64,000 nucleotides of DNA from Rhodopseudomonas sp. BR0M22 (GTDB lineage Bacteria; Pseudomonadota; Alphaproteobacteria; Rhizobiales; Xanthobacteraceae): the NCBI RefSeq assembly GCF_010907035.1, contig NZ_QUMK01000014.1:18463-82462 (forward strand), written 5' to 3'. A program made the position numbers and the translations under genes. A model generated the notes under the pieces. The model saw nothing but the letters and a program-made list of their open reading frames with translations. It had not been told where the DNA came from and made no database searches. Below, piece by piece: positions 10,468-20,384 of the stretch (positions are counted from its first letter, which is position 1; each line of letters starts with the position of its first letter).

Positions 10468-10554
10468 CGTCCCGGAACTCTGTTGGCCGCCCGCAGCAAG
10501 CCGCGGATTCGGGTTGCAAAAGCCACGCAGCACGGCAAGGTTGTGCGAAACGAG

Positions 10555-11292
10555 ATGTGCGCGGCCATGGACATGCCGACAGACAACGCCGAGCGACTGC
10601 AGACGCCGGGATTTGCCGAAGCCCCGCATTATCATGGCCATCGCGAACGGCTGCGGGAGCGGTTTCGCGAGGCCGGCGCCGATGCGCTGTCCGATTACGA
10701 ATTGCTCGAGCTGGTGCTGTTCCGGGCGCTGCCGCGCCGGGACGTCAAGCCGCTGGCCAAGGCGCTGATCGCCAGGTTCGGCTCGTTCGCCGAGGCGGTG
10801 CAGGCGCCGGCCGAGCGGCTGCGGGAAGTCGGCGGGCTCGGCGATGCCGCCGTGATCGAGATGAAGCTGGTCGCGGCTGCGGCGGCGCGGGTCACCAAGG
10901 GGCAGGTGAAGCAGCGCACCGTGCTGTCGTCGTGGTCGGCGGTGATCGACTATTGCCGCACCACCATGGCGTTCGCCGACAAGGAGCAGTTCCGGATTCT
11001 GTTTCTCGACAAGCGCAACCAGCTGATCGCCGACGAGCTGCAGCAGGTCGGCACGGTGGACCACACACCGGTGTACCCGCGCGAGATCGTCAAACGCGGG
11101 CTGGAACTGTCGGCCACCGCGGTGATCATGGTGCACAATCACCCCTCCGGCGATCCGACGCCGTCGCAGGCCGATATCCAGATGACCAAGTCGATCATGG
11201 CGATCGCCGAGCCGCTCGGCATCGCGGTGCACGACCATATCATCGTCGGCAAGAACGGCCACGCCAGCCTCAAAGGGCTGAGGCTGATTTGA
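10555..11292 (+). CDS. radC: RadC/JAB1-MPN family protein
   Basis: A RadC-family protein, once thought to act in recombination repair, whose true biochemical role is unsettled. The N-terminal helix-hairpin-helix-like part contains [22 protein letters not shown], and the C-terminal JAMM/MPN metal site shows as [15 protein letters not shown] (HxH-x10-D) with the upstream Glu in [11 protein letters not shown]. The start is uncertain: ATG at 10555 ([10 protein letters not shown]), 10567 or 10573, or a TTG at 10483 giving 269 residues. Length fits the family (about 220-250). Confidence 0.92.
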   Translation: MCAAMDMPTDNAERLQTPGFAEAPHYHGHRERLRERFREAGADALSDYELLELVLFRALPRRDVKPLAKALIARFGSFAEAVQAPAERLREVGGLGDAAVIEMKLVAAAAARVTKGQVKQRTVLSSWSAVIDYCRTTMAFADKEQFRILFLDKRNQLIADELQQVGTVDHTPVYPREIVKRGLELSATAVIMVHNHPSGDPTPSQADIQMTKSIMAIAEPLGIAVHDHIIVGKNGHASLKGLRLI

Positions 11293-11306
11293 GGCAATCC
11301 ACGACG

Positions 11307-11355
11307 CCTCCGCCGTCATTGCGAAGAGCCGAAGCCGACGACGCAATGACGGAGG
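11307..11355. repeat. Palindromic repeat, family B (CGTCATTGCG), short form
   Basis: Arms CGTCATTGCG and CGCAATGACG, extended by CCTCCG/CGGAGG, with about 18 bases between them. It lies between the converging 3' ends of radC and the crotonase gene and may act as a two-way terminator. The same arm sequence recurs at 23083-23165. Confidence 0.75.
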
Positions 11356-11374
11356 AGGGCCGCGGCGGTCTCAA

Positions 11375-12175
11375 CTACTCGCCGGCCTGCTTGAACGCGC
11401 CGTGGCGGCCTTCGCCTTGCGCGAAGCGGGTGGCGCCGGACAGAGTTTCGCCGGACTGGATCACTTTCAGTCCGCCGCGCATCTCGTTCATGATCGCGTC
11501 TTCTTCCGGCAGGTCCCATTGCTGGAAGGCGGACAACCTGTCGGCGCGGAGGCAGGTCTGCGGGAACTCGGAGATCTGCTTGGCGAGCTCGATCGCGCGC
11601 GGCAGCGCCTCACCGCGCGGCACCAGACGGTTGGCGAGCCCGATGCGGTGGGCTTCGTCGGCCGCCACCGGACGGCCGGTGAGAATCAGATCCATCGCCT
11701 GCGAGTGACCGATCAGCCGCGGCAGCCGGATGGTGCCGAGGTCGATCAGCGGCACACCGAAACGTCGGCAGAACACCCCGAAGGTGGCGTCTTCGGCGAC
11801 CACGCGCATATCGGCCCACAACGCCAGCTCGAGGCCACCAGCGACCGCAAAACCTTCGACCGCGGCGATCACCGGCTTACCCAGCCGCAGCCGGCTCGGC
11901 CCCATCGGCGCCAGAGTATTGTGACCGGCGATTTCGCGCTTCTTTTCGGCATCCCCCGCCGCCACCGCCTTCAGATCGGCCCCGGCGCAGAACGTGCCGC
12001 CTGCACCGGTGAACACCGCCACCGAGGCGGCCTCGTCGGCATCGAAGGCCAGGAAAGCGTCGTACAGCTTCTTGGCGGTGGCGCCATCGACGGCGTTGCG
12101 GCGCTCGGGGCGATTAATCGTCACGATAGTCACCGGACCATCGCGTTCGATCAGCACGGTATCCTGGCCGGGCAT
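11375..12175 (-). CDS. Enoyl-CoA hydratase/isomerase family protein (crotonase)
   Basis: A 266-residue crotonase-fold enzyme acting on an acyl-CoA thioester. It has the oxyanion-hole segment GTFCAGADLKAV near residues 60-71 and the second glycine-rich helix VAGGLELALWADMRVV near 105-120, followed by FGVFCRRFGVPLIDLGTIRLPRLIG, which stands where hydratases carry their second catalytic Glu. The substrate cannot be read from sequence. I chose ATG 12175 (MPGQDTVLIERDG), since the open frame upstream has no family similarity. GlgA lies upstream on the same strand with about 145 bases between, so co-transcription is uncertain. Confidence 0.85.
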   Translation of the reverse strand: MPGQDTVLIERDGPVTIVTINRPERRNAVDGATAKKLYDAFLAFDADEAASVAVFTGAGGTFCAGADLKAVAAGDAEKKREIAGHNTLAPMGPSRLRLGKPVIAAVEGFAVAGGLELALWADMRVVAEDATFGVFCRRFGVPLIDLGTIRLPRLIGHSQAMDLILTGRPVAADEAHRIGLANRLVPRGEALPRAIELAKQISEFPQTCLRADRLSAFQQWDLPEEDAIMNEMRGGLKVIQSGETLSGATRFAQGEGRHGAFKQAGE

Positions 12176-12320
12176 GGGTTTCTCCCTTGTTGTCGTTCGC
12201 GTCCCTTGGCGGGATCGTCGTGACAGTATCGCTGTCACGAGCCGCGATGGCGATCAAGACCATCGCGGCAGCAGGCTCAGATGCGCGAGATGCTGGCTCA
12301 GCTTGCGGGGCGGCGGGGGC

Positions 12321-13772
12321 TCAGCGCTCCGCCACCAGATCGCGATACAGCTTCGCGTAGTGCTGGGCGGGGTTCTTCCACGACACATCGGTGGTCATGC
12401 CGTTGATCTGCAGATTGCGCCAGGCCGCATGGTCGGCAAACAGCGCATGGGTCTTGGCCAGCGCCTTGATGAGCGCCTGCGCGGTCACCGGCGTGAACTG
12501 CACCCCGGTCGCGACCCCGGTCGCCGTCGCCATCTCATTGGCATCCACCACCGTATCCGCCAGCCCGCCGACGCGTGCCACCACCGGCACCGCGCCATAG
12601 CGCAGCGCGCAGAGCTGAGTCAGCCCGCAAGGCTCGAAGCGCGACGGCACCAGCAGCGCGTCGGCGCCGGCCTGCACCTGGTGAGCCAGCGCCTCGTCGT
12701 AGCCGATCACCACACCGACCTGGCCCGGATATTTGCGCGCCGCATCGCTGAACGCAGCCTCGAGCGGCGCGTCGCCGGCACCGAGCAGCGCGAGCTGATC
12801 GCCGCTCCCGACCAGCGCGGGCAGCGCTTCGAGCAGCAGATCGAGCCCCTTCTGCCAGGACAGCCTGCTGATCACGCCGTACAGCACGCCACCGGTGTCG
12901 TGGCTGAGGCCGAACCGTGCCTGTACCGCCTGCTTGTTGCGGGCGCGGGCACCGATGCTCTCGATGTCGTAGGTCGCAGCAATCAGCGCGTCGTTCGCCG
13001 GATTCCAGACGTCGGTATCAATGCCGTTGAGGATGCCGGACAATTTCGTCCCGCGCAGCCGCAACAGACCATCCAGCCCCATTCCGGCCTCGGGTCCCTG
13101 GATCTCCATCGCGTAGCTCGGCGAGACCGTTGTGATGCGGTCCGAGAGCTGCAATCCGGCCTTGAGATAACCGATCGTGCCGTAATACTCGACGCCATCC
13201 ATGGCGAAGGCGCGCTGCGGCAGCCCGAGCTTGCCGAGCAGGTCCGCCGGAAACTGGCCCTGATAGGCGAGGTTATGGATGGTGAAGATCGTCTTCGGTA
13301 CAGGCCGGCCGCTGTATTTCAGATAGGCAGGCACCAGACCGGCCTGCCAATCATGGGCATGCAGCACGTCCGGCGCATAGGTCGGCAGCAGCCCCTGGCC
13401 GATCGCCGCACCGACCTTCGCCAGCGCGGCGAAGCGCATCGCGTTGTCGGGCCAATCCTTGCCGTCGACGCCGACATAGGGATTGCCGGGGCGGGCATAG
13501 AGATGCGGCGCGTCGAGCACCAGCAGATCGAGGTCGTCGCAGCGCGCCGACAAAACACGGGCGGTGCCGCCGAACAGATCGTCGAAGCCGTAGACGGGCT
13601 GCGGAGCCTCGATCCCGCCGAGCACCGCCGGATAGCCCGGAATCAGCGTGGTGACTGCGACATCGTTGGCCTGCAACGCCGCCGGCAGGGCACCGGCGAC
13701 ATCGGCGAGCCCGCCGGTCTTGATCAGCGGAAAGATTTCCGACGCGATCGACAGCGCCGTGATGGATTTCAT
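12321..13772 (-). CDS. glgA: Glycogen synthase (ADP-glucose type)
   Basis: Transfers glucose from ADP-glucose to growing alpha-1,4-glucan (GT5). The 483-residue enzyme starts [25 protein letters not shown], containing the [11 protein letters not shown]-glucose motif, and ends with a second domain holding [21 protein letters not shown], the GT5 nucleotide-binding signature. Its start codon lies two bases after the glgC stop, so glgC and glgA form a tight operon. Confidence 0.96.
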   Translation of the reverse strand: MKSITALSIASEIFPLIKTGGLADVAGALPAALQANDVAVTTLIPGYPAVLGGIEAPQPVYGFDDLFGGTARVLSARCDDLDLLVLDAPHLYARPGNPYVGVDGKDWPDNAMRFAALAKVGAAIGQGLLPTYAPDVLHAHDWQAGLVPAYLKYSGRPVPKTIFTIHNLAYQGQFPADLLGKLGLPQRAFAMDGVEYYGTIGYLKAGLQLSDRITTVSPSYAMEIQGPEAGMGLDGLLRLRGTKLSGILNGIDTDVWNPANDALIAATYDIESIGARARNKQAVQARFGLSHDTGGVLYGVISRLSWQKGLDLLLEALPALVGSGDQLALLGAGDAPLEAAFSDAARKYPGQVGVVIGYDEALAHQVQAGADALLVPSRFEPCGLTQLCALRYGAVPVVARVGGLADTVVDANEMATATGVATGVQFTPVTAQALIKALAKTHALFADHAAWRNLQINGMTTDVSWKNPAQHYAKLYRDLVAER

Positions 13773-13774
13773 GG

Positions 13775-15037
13775 CTATTGCTCGAGTTTCTCGATCATCG
13801 CCCGGGTGATCAGGCAGATGCCGTTGTCGGTGCGCCTGAACCGCTTGGCGTCGAGTTCAGGGTCTTCGCCGACAACCAGACCGGGCGGCAGTTTGACTTC
13901 GGCGTCGACCACGACATTCGTCAGCCGGCACGACCGCGCGATATCCGCATAGGGCAGCACAACGGTGTTCTCGACGTGCGAATAGGAATGCACCCGGACG
14001 CCGGTGAACAGCAGCGAATGCCGCAGCGACGCACCCGAGATGATGCAGCCGCCGGACACCAGCGACGATACCGCTTCACCGCGGCGGCCTTCCTTGTCGT
14101 GGACGAATTTCGCCGGCGGCGTGATCTCCCCATAGGTCCAGATCGGCCATTCCCGATCGTACAGATCGAGCTGCGGCACGATATCGGTCAGATCGATGTT
14201 CGCCGCCCAATAGGCATCGACCGTTCCGACGTCTCGCCAATAGCTGGTCGCCTCGGAATTCGAGCGCCGGCACGACTTGTTGAAGTGATGCGCCACCGCT
14301 TTGCCGTGCTTGACCAGATAAGGAATGATGTCCTTGCCGAAATCGTGCGACGAATTCGGGTCGGCGTCGTCGCGGCGCAGCTCGTCGAGCAGAAACTTGG
14401 TCTCGAACACATAGATGCCCATGCTGACCAGCGCCTTGTCGGGCTTGCCGGGCATTGCCGGCGGATCGGCGGGCTTTTCCAGGAACGAGATGATGCGGTC
14501 GGTTTCATCGACATGCATCACGCCGAATGCGGTCGCCTCCTGGCGCTCGACTTCGAGGCAGCCGACAGTGACGTCGGCGCCCTGCTCGACGTGCTGCTGC
14601 AGCATCTTCTCGTAGTCCATCTTGTAGACGTGGTCGCCGGCCAGCAGCACGATGAACTTCGGATCGTAGCTTTCGATGATGTCGATGTTCTGGAACACCG
14701 CATCGGCAGTGCCCCGATACCACATCTCCTCGGAGACGCGCTGGCTCGCCGGCAGGATGTCGAAGCTCTCGTTGCGCTCGGGGCGGAAGAAGTTCCAGCC
14801 GCGCTGCAGATGCCGAATCAGGCTGTGCGCCTTGTATTGCGTGGCCACTGCGATTCGGCGAATGCCGGAGTTCAGCGCATTCGACAGCGCGAAATCGATG
14901 ATGCGTGACTTGCCGCCGAAATACACCGCAGGCTTGGCGCGCCAGTCGGTCAGCTCCATCAGCCGGCTGCCACGTCCCCCTGCCAGCACGTAAGCCATTG
15001 CGTGGCGGGCGAGCGGAGCGGTGACACCTTGACTCAT
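13775..15037 (-). CDS. glgC: Glucose-1-phosphate adenylyltransferase
   Basis: Makes ADP-glucose from glucose-1-phosphate and ATP, the controlled first step of glycogen synthesis. The 420-residue enzyme has the nucleotide motif [16 protein letters not shown] near residues 15-30, [19 protein letters not shown] for effector/phosphate contact, [13 protein letters not shown] and the sugar-binding FLEKP motif. A left-handed beta-helix region follows from about residue 300. I chose ATG 15037 ([17 protein letters not shown]); an in-frame ATG four codons upstream is possible. First gene of glgCA; the 267 bases before it hold no gene. Confidence 0.96.
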   Translation of the reverse strand: MSQGVTAPLARHAMAYVLAGGRGSRLMELTDWRAKPAVYFGGKSRIIDFALSNALNSGIRRIAVATQYKAHSLIRHLQRGWNFFRPERNESFDILPASQRVSEEMWYRGTADAVFQNIDIIESYDPKFIVLLAGDHVYKMDYEKMLQQHVEQGADVTVGCLEVERQEATAFGVMHVDETDRIISFLEKPADPPAMPGKPDKALVSMGIYVFETKFLLDELRRDDADPNSSHDFGKDIIPYLVKHGKAVAHHFNKSCRRSNSEATSYWRDVGTVDAYWAANIDLTDIVPQLDLYDREWPIWTYGEITPPAKFVHDKEGRRGEAVSSLVSGGCIISGASLRHSLLFTGVRVHSYSHVENTVVLPYADIARSCRLTNVVVDAEVKLPPGLVVGEDPELDAKRFRRTDNGICLITRAMIEKLEQ

Positions 15038-15304
15038 GCGGCCTCTCATTCCAGCGGCCGGTAACCGGCCATTCCCACTTTGCAATCGCGTCTCACGCGG
15101 TTCGACGGCGATGTCGCAGCGCCGCATAGTGGCTGACGCGTGCAGGCCTTGCAATGCCAGCCAACCGTGTGTCGATGCAACACGCATCGTGCGGTCGGAA
15201 CCGGTAATCAGGCCGCGGCGTCACGCCGTGGCCGAGCGTGCATACTGTCGCGGATTAATCGAGCGGCGTGAACTGGCGATGACGTGGATCAAGCCTGCGC
15301 GCGG

Positions 15305-17617
15305 TCAGGTTCGGATCCGCACCGGCACCGATTTCGCAGCCGGCGTCTTCGATTGACCGTCGTGATGCCAGAGCGGCATCAGCGGATTCATCTCCGGATA
15401 ATAGGCGCCGAGACAGCCATCCGGCAGCCTGAACGGCGTCACGCGCAGCGGACCGACTTCGCGATGAACCCCATCGCCGGCATCGCCTTCGAGCCAGACG
15501 TCCTGGCCCTCCGTCAGGCCGGCGCGCGCAATCTCGTCCGGGTTAATCAGCAGCACGTCGCGGCGGCCTTCGATGCCGCGCAGCCGGTCGCTCATGCCGT
15601 AGATCGTGGTGTTGAACTGGTCGTTCGATCGCATCGTGATCAACCGGTAGCGTCCGGGGGCGTCCGCGAAGCCGATCGAATTCAAGCGCTCAGGCGTGGT
15701 GAACTCCGCCTTGCCGCTCTCGGTCTTCCAGATCCGCCCGCGCGCAGCGTTGCCCTTGTAGAATCCGCCCGGGGTGAACATCCGCGCATTGAAGTCATGG
15801 AACATCTCCGGATAGGTCTCGGCGATCAGGTCACGCACCAGACCGTAGTCGCCGACCCAGTCGTCCCATCTCACCTTCGGATTGTCGGGCAGCGTGGCCT
15901 TGGCGATCCCGGCGATGATCGCCAGCTCCGACTTCAGATGCTCGCTGGCCGGCTGGCGCAGCCCGACCGAGCCTTGAATGCAGCTGAACGTATCTTCCAT
16001 CGTCACCGCCTGCGGGCCGCTGGCCTGGATGTCCTGCTCGGTGCGCCCCAGGCAAGGCAGCAGATAGGCCGCCTTGCCGTTGACCAGATGGCTGCGATTG
16101 AGCTTGGTGGCGATCTGCACGGTGAGCTGCATCCGCGTCCAGGCGTCTTCCATGGCGTCACGCTCGGGAATTGCCCGAATGAAATTGCCGCCGAGCCCGA
16201 TGAAGGCTTTGACGCTGCCCTCGATGAGGCCGTGGCAGGCTTCCACGGTATTCATGCCCTTGTCACGCGGCGGGTCGAATCCGAACTGCTCGGCCATCTT
16301 GTCGAGCGGGACCAGCTCGGGCTTTTCGGAAATGCCCACGGTGCGCTGGCCCTGCACGTTGGAATGGCCGCGCACCGGCGAGATGCCGGTGCCGTCCCGG
16401 CCGATATTGCCCTTCAGCAGCAGCAGATTGACGAACATCGCCACGTTGAGGAAGCCGTGGGCGTGCTGGGTCAGGCCCATGCCGTAGATGCCGATGACGC
16501 GCTCGGCCTTCACATAGACCTCGGCGGCGCCCTCGATCGCCGCACGGGTCAGGCCGGACTCGGCTTCGATCTCGTCCCACGGCGTCGCGCGAACCTTGGC
16601 TTCGAACGCATCGAATCCATGCGTATGCGCCTTGATGAAATCGGCGTCGATCACGCGCCGGCCGTCGCGCCTGGCCTCGTCGTCGCGCGCGAAGACGTGC
16701 TTGCACAGGCCGGTCAGGACGGCGATGTCGCCGCCGACCTTGACCTGATGATACTGGCTGCTGATCCGGGTCTCGCGCCCGGTGAGCATCTCGGCCGGAT
16801 TTTGCGGATTGACGAAGCTCTCGAGCCCTTTCTCGCGGACGGGATTGAAGGTGACGATCTCGACGCCGCGCTTGGCGGCCTCCTGCAGCGGATGCAGGAA
16901 GCGGGGGCTGTTCGATCCGGTGTTCTGGCCGAAGAACAACATCGCGTCGCATTTCGACAGGTCGTCGAACACGACGGTGCCGACGCCGACCCCGAGCAGC
17001 TTCTTCAGCGCCACCGAGGTGGTTTCGTGACACATGTTGGAGCTGTCGGGCAGATTGTTGTGGCCGTACAGCCGCGCGAACAGCGCGTACAGATATGAGG
17101 TCTCCAGGCTGGCGCGGCCCGACGCATAGAAGATCACCGATTTCGGATCGAGCGATCGCAGATGCTTGCCGATCGCCTGAAACGCTTCGTCCCACGAACA
17201 CGGCACATAATGATCGGTCGCGGCGTCGTAGCGCATCGGATGGGTGAGCCGGCCCTGCATCTCGAGATCGTAGTCGGACCAGCCCCGCAGCTCGGTGACG
17301 CTGTGCTCGGCGAAGAACTCCGGCGTGCAGCGCGCACTGGTCAGCTCCCACAGCGTCGCCTTGGCGCCGTTCTCGCAGAACTCAAATGTGTGGTGGTCGG
17401 CAGGCTTGGCCCAGGAGCACGACACGCACATGAAGCCTTTCGGCTTGTTCTGGCGCATCAGGGTTTCGATCGCGGCCGGCGAGCTCCACTCCTTGCCGAA
17501 GATTCGGCTGATCCCCTGCAGCGAGCCCCAGCCGCCGGCGGGACCGTCATATGTGACCGTGCCATCGGCGCCGTCGGGAATTTCGGTGTCGTTCAGTCGG
17601 GATTCGTCTTGTGACAT
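15305..17617 (-). CDS. FdhF/YdeP-family molybdopterin oxidoreductase
   Basis: A 770-residue cytoplasmic member of the molybdopterin guanine dinucleotide (DMSO reductase) superfamily, closest in features to E. coli YdeP and formate dehydrogenase alpha subunits. Near the N-terminus it has the YdeP-type cysteine pattern CVSCSWAKP...FEFCENGAK instead of the full four-cysteine [4Fe-4S] motif of classical formate dehydrogenases. The likely molybdenum ligand is the Cys in SSNMCHETTSVALKKLLG (about residue 198), so no selenocysteine is required. The middle part has GIYGMGLTQHAHG and RGHSNVQGQRT, and the C-terminal part is the MopB-binding barrel (YRLITMRSNDQFNTTIYG). The substrate is unknown. It sits alone without fdhD or other subunits. 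Confidence 0.88.
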   Translation of the reverse strand: MSQDESRLNDTEIPDGADGTVTYDGPAGGWGSLQGISRIFGKEWSSPAAIETLMRQNKPKGFMCVSCSWAKPADHHTFEFCENGAKATLWELTSARCTPEFFAEHSVTELRGWSDYDLEMQGRLTHPMRYDAATDHYVPCSWDEAFQAIGKHLRSLDPKSVIFYASGRASLETSYLYALFARLYGHNNLPDSSNMCHETTSVALKKLLGVGVGTVVFDDLSKCDAMLFFGQNTGSNSPRFLHPLQEAAKRGVEIVTFNPVREKGLESFVNPQNPAEMLTGRETRISSQYHQVKVGGDIAVLTGLCKHVFARDDEARRDGRRVIDADFIKAHTHGFDAFEAKVRATPWDEIEAESGLTRAAIEGAAEVYVKAERVIGIYGMGLTQHAHGFLNVAMFVNLLLLKGNIGRDGTGISPVRGHSNVQGQRTVGISEKPELVPLDKMAEQFGFDPPRDKGMNTVEACHGLIEGSVKAFIGLGGNFIRAIPERDAMEDAWTRMQLTVQIATKLNRSHLVNGKAAYLLPCLGRTEQDIQASGPQAVTMEDTFSCIQGSVGLRQPASEHLKSELAIIAGIAKATLPDNPKVRWDDWVGDYGLVRDLIAETYPEMFHDFNARMFTPGGFYKGNAARGRIWKTESGKAEFTTPERLNSIGFADAPGRYRLITMRSNDQFNTTIYGMSDRLRGIEGRRDVLLINPDEIARAGLTEGQDVWLEGDAGDGVHREVGPLRVTPFRLPDGCLGAYYPEMNPLMPLWHHDGQSKTPAAKSVPVRIRT

Positions 17618-17736
17618 GCGAACTCCTGGCAAGGCGCCGCCAGCCAATGCGGCACGTCAACCAGGGGTTCCGCGAACAGTTCCTGCACGGCGCGGCAAAA
17701 CCGCGCGATCAGGCAAGGCGCCGACGCAGGATTGGC

Positions 17737-18675
17737 TCAGATCGGCTCGATGATCACCTGCGCGTAAAGCCGCTCGACCTCGGCGGGCCCGCATAGTTGC
17801 GTGCCGTGGACCGTCAGGGTCGCCGTGGCTGCCGCGAGGCCGAGGCGGAAGGCGTCCGCGATCGAGCCGCCCTGTGCGACGTGGTGGGCGATTGCGCCGA
17901 GGAAGCTGTCGCCGGCGCCGATGGTCGACACCGCCGTCACCGGCAGCGCCGGCGACCGCAGCGCCTCGTCCTTGGTGACCAGCAGCGCGCCGAGATGGCC
18001 GAGCGACAGCGCCACGATCTCGACCTGGCCGGCCGCAATATGCGCGCGCGCGGCGTCGACCCATTCCTTCTCGCAGCCGAGCGGCCGGCCGGCGAGTTCC
18101 TGCATCTCGCGCAGGTTCGGCTTGATCAGGGTGACGCCCTGCGCCAGCGCCGCGGTCAGCGGCTTGCCGGAGGTATCGAGGAAGAACTTGGCGCCGAGCT
18201 GCTTGGCCACCGCGGCAGCCTGCGCGTAGAAATCGACCGGCACGCCCGGCGGCAGGCTGCCGCTGCCGACCACGATCTTCGGTGCCGGCGAGGTTGCCGC
18301 CAAGGCATCGAGCATACCGCGCCATTCGTGCTCGGCGAGCGGCAGGCCAGGCAGCACGAAGCGGTATTGTTCGCCGGTCGCGTTCTCGCTGACCGAGAAG
18401 TCCTCGCGCGTCTCCGCCACCGCTTCGACGATCCGGCTCGGGACGTTCTCTTCGTCGAGCAGCAGCTTCAAGAGCTTGCCGGTGAAGCCGCCGGCTGGAA
18501 ACACCGCCTCGACGTCGCCGCCGAACCGCTTCACCACCCGCGCCACGTTGATGCCACCGCCGCCGGGATCACGCTTCTGCGCCGCGCAACGCAGCTTGCG
18601 GCTCGGCACCAGACGCTCGACCGACGTCGACAGGTCGACCGCAGGATTGGGCGTGAGGGTGACGATGTCGACCAT
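17737..18675 (-). CDS. pfkB: 6-phosphofructokinase, PfkB (ribokinase) family
   Basis: A 312-residue PfkB-type sugar kinase phosphorylating fructose-6-phosphate (1-phosphofructokinase is the alternative). It reads like E. coli Pfk-2 throughout: MVDIVTLTPNPAVD start, LRCAAQKRDPGGGGINVARV, FPAGGFTGKLL, GEQYRFVLPG, GSGSLPPGVP, KPNLREMQELAGR and the catalytic anion-hole segment STIGAGDSFLGAIA. ATG 18675 was chosen because upstream in-frame sequence is unrelated. An FNR/FixK-like box lies about 90-100 bases upstream, suggesting low-oxygen control. Confidence 0.9.
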   Translation of the reverse strand: MVDIVTLTPNPAVDLSTSVERLVPSRKLRCAAQKRDPGGGGINVARVVKRFGGDVEAVFPAGGFTGKLLKLLLDEENVPSRIVEAVAETREDFSVSENATGEQYRFVLPGLPLAEHEWRGMLDALAATSPAPKIVVGSGSLPPGVPVDFYAQAAAVAKQLGAKFFLDTSGKPLTAALAQGVTLIKPNLREMQELAGRPLGCEKEWVDAARAHIAAGQVEIVALSLGHLGALLVTKDEALRSPALPVTAVSTIGAGDSFLGAIAHHVAQGGSIADAFRLGLAAATATLTVHGTQLCGPAEVERLYAQVIIEPI

Positions 18676-18763
18676 CGTGGGGCGGGCTCCGAATTGAGGG
18701 GTTCTGAAAGTGCCGAATGGCGGGCGGGGAGGCGCAGTGTGGCGTGGCCATGTGCCGACGCCG

Positions 18764-18777
18764 TTGATCGGGGTCAA
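18764..18777. promoter_or_regulatory. FNR/FixK-type box
   Basis: The sequence TTGATCGGGGTCAA fits the palindrome TTGA-N6-TCAA bound by FNR/FixK/AadR proteins. It lies between the divergent pfkB (start 18675) and GH4 (start 18900) genes, so it could serve either. No other exact match was noticed in the promoter regions I inspected. Confidence 0.55.
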
Positions 18778-18899
18778 GATCGCGACCGCACCGTTGCGGT
18801 TCACTCATCGAGCGCCGTAGCCTGCAGCCACGCTGCAACGCCCGCGCAGATGTGCCCGTCAAATGCCGGCAATCGGCCTGCTGATGGAGACGAGCCGAG

Positions 18900-20180
18900 A
18901 TGGCCAACACCACCAAGATCGTGTTCCTCGGCGCTTCCAGTGCGTCGTTCGGTCTCAGCATGTTTCGTGACCTGTTCGCGTCGCCGGTGCTGGCCGGTTC
19001 GACGCTGACGCTGGTCGGACGCAATCCGGAAACGCTCGGCCGAATGACCGAGCTGGCGAAGCTGATGAACGCGAGGTCGGGCGCCGGACTGATCATCGAA
19101 CAGACCACCGACCGCCGCGCCGCACTCGACGGCGCCGGCTTCGTCATCAACGCCACCGCAATCGACCGCAACCGGCTGTGGAAGCAGGACTTCGAGGTGC
19201 CGAAGAAGCACGGCATCCGCCACACCCTCGGCGAGAACGGCGGCCCGGGCGGATTGTTCTTCACGCTGCGCACGCTGCCCTTGGTGTTCGACTTCATCCG
19301 CGACATCGAGGAGCTGTGCCCGAACGCGTTGTTCCTCAACTACTCCAATCCCGAGAGCCGGATCATTCTGGCGCTCGGCCGCTACACCAAGGTGCGCCAC
19401 ATCGGGCTGTGCCACGGCATCTTCATGGGCCGCGACGCGGTCGCCTACATCATGCAGATGCCGCGCGACGAGATCGAAGTGTGGGGCGCCGGGCTCAATC
19501 ACTTCCAGTGCTTGACCGCGATCCGCCACCGCGACACCGGGGAAGATCTGTATCCGCGGTTTCGCGCCGCCGAGCAGAGCTTCGATCCGGATGCCTGGCG
19601 GTTCACGCGGCGGCTGTATCGCGCGTTCGGCTACTGGCTGACCTGCAGCGACGATCACCTCGGCGAGTATCTGCCGTATGGCTGGGAAGCCGGCGAGAAG
19701 GGCTACGATTTCGACCAGGACGAACGCTGGCGCGGCGAATTTCTGACCCAACTGAACGGGGTGCTCGGCGGCACCATGCCGATTCCGCAATGGTGGACCG
19801 AGCCCTCGGGCGAGCGCGGCGCCGCGGTGATCGCCGCGATGCTGCACAACCAGAAGCGCTTCATCGAATCCGGCATCGTGCTCAATCGCGGCGTGATCCC
19901 CAACCTGCCCGCCGAGCTGGCGGTTGAAGTCCCGGTAACAGTGGACGCCGCCGGCGTGCATCCGGTGTCGCTCGGGCCGCTGCCCGACCCGATCGCCAAG
20001 CTGATGCTGATGCAGGCCAGCGTGCAGCAGCTCGCCGTCGAGGCCGCCGTCCACGCCTCGAAAGAACTGGCCCTGCAGGCGCTGCTGATCGACCCGGTGG
20101 TCAACTCGGCGGTCGCGGCCGAGAAGATCCTGGACGAGCTGTGGGAGATCAACCGGCCGTATATTCGGCAATGCGTGTAG
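18900..20180 (+). CDS. Glycoside hydrolase family 4 (alpha-galactosidase/alpha-glucosidase-like)
   Basis: A 426-residue GH4 enzyme, a family that cleaves glycosides by an NAD+- and Mn2+-dependent oxidation/elimination route. The N-terminal Rossmann motif is [13 protein letters not shown], followed by NYSNPESRI, the metal-binding cysteine in GLCHGIFMG (about 178-186) and GAGLNHFQC with the metal His. A C-H-x motif rather than the C-N of the phospho-glycosidase branch suggests an unphosphorylated alpha-glycoside substrate; which sugar cannot be said. It starts at an ATG preceded by GAGACGAGCCGAG. It stands next to glycolytic and glycogen genes but has no transporter nearby. Confidence 0.85.
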   Translation: MANTTKIVFLGASSASFGLSMFRDLFASPVLAGSTLTLVGRNPETLGRMTELAKLMNARSGAGLIIEQTTDRRAALDGAGFVINATAIDRNRLWKQDFEVPKKHGIRHTLGENGGPGGLFFTLRTLPLVFDFIRDIEELCPNALFLNYSNPESRIILALGRYTKVRHIGLCHGIFMGRDAVAYIMQMPRDEIEVWGAGLNHFQCLTAIRHRDTGEDLYPRFRAAEQSFDPDAWRFTRRLYRAFGYWLTCSDDHLGEYLPYGWEAGEKGYDFDQDERWRGEFLTQLNGVLGGTMPIPQWWTEPSGERGAAVIAAMLHNQKRFIESGIVLNRGVIPNLPAELAVEVPVTVDAAGVHPVSLGPLPDPIAKLMLMQASVQQLAVEAAVHASKELALQALLIDPVVNSAVAAEKILDELWEINRPYIRQCV

Positions 20181-20232
20181 GATTACTTCGCCACGCACTT
20201 CCCTGATTGCGAGCGAAGCGTAGCCTTTCAGC

Positions 20233-20351
20233 GGTCATTCCGGGGCGCTTGCGTGAGCAAGCGAACCCGGAATCCCGACGTCGTGGAAACCGCCGAGTGC
20301 GCAACAATCTCGGGATTCCGGGTTCGCGCTGCGCGCGCCCCGGAATGACGG
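20233..20351. repeat. Long palindromic repeat, family C (GTCATTCCGGGGCGC)
   Basis: Arms begin GGTCATTCCGGGGCGC and end GCGCCCCGGAATGACGG, with inner arms CGAACCCGGAATCCCGA/TCGGGATTCCGGGTTCG. The whole unit is about 119 bases and nearly fills the gap between the GH4 gene and the 3' end of the universal stress gene. It looks like a non-autonomous mobile palindromic unit. Confidence 0.8.
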
Positions 20352-20384
20352 TGAGGAGTTCGGCCAGAGTGCCGAACGACCGCC

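Noticed and set aside
15279..15292. ATGACGTGGATCAA as an FNR/FixK box upstream of glgC
   Set aside because: It misses the first T of TTGA and lies over 200 bases from glgC, next to the molybdoenzyme 3' end; too weak to claim.
17000..17050. Selenocysteine site in the YdeP-like molybdoenzyme
   Set aside because: The position aligns with a Cys codon (NMCHETTS) and there is no in-frame TGA or SECIS-like hairpin.
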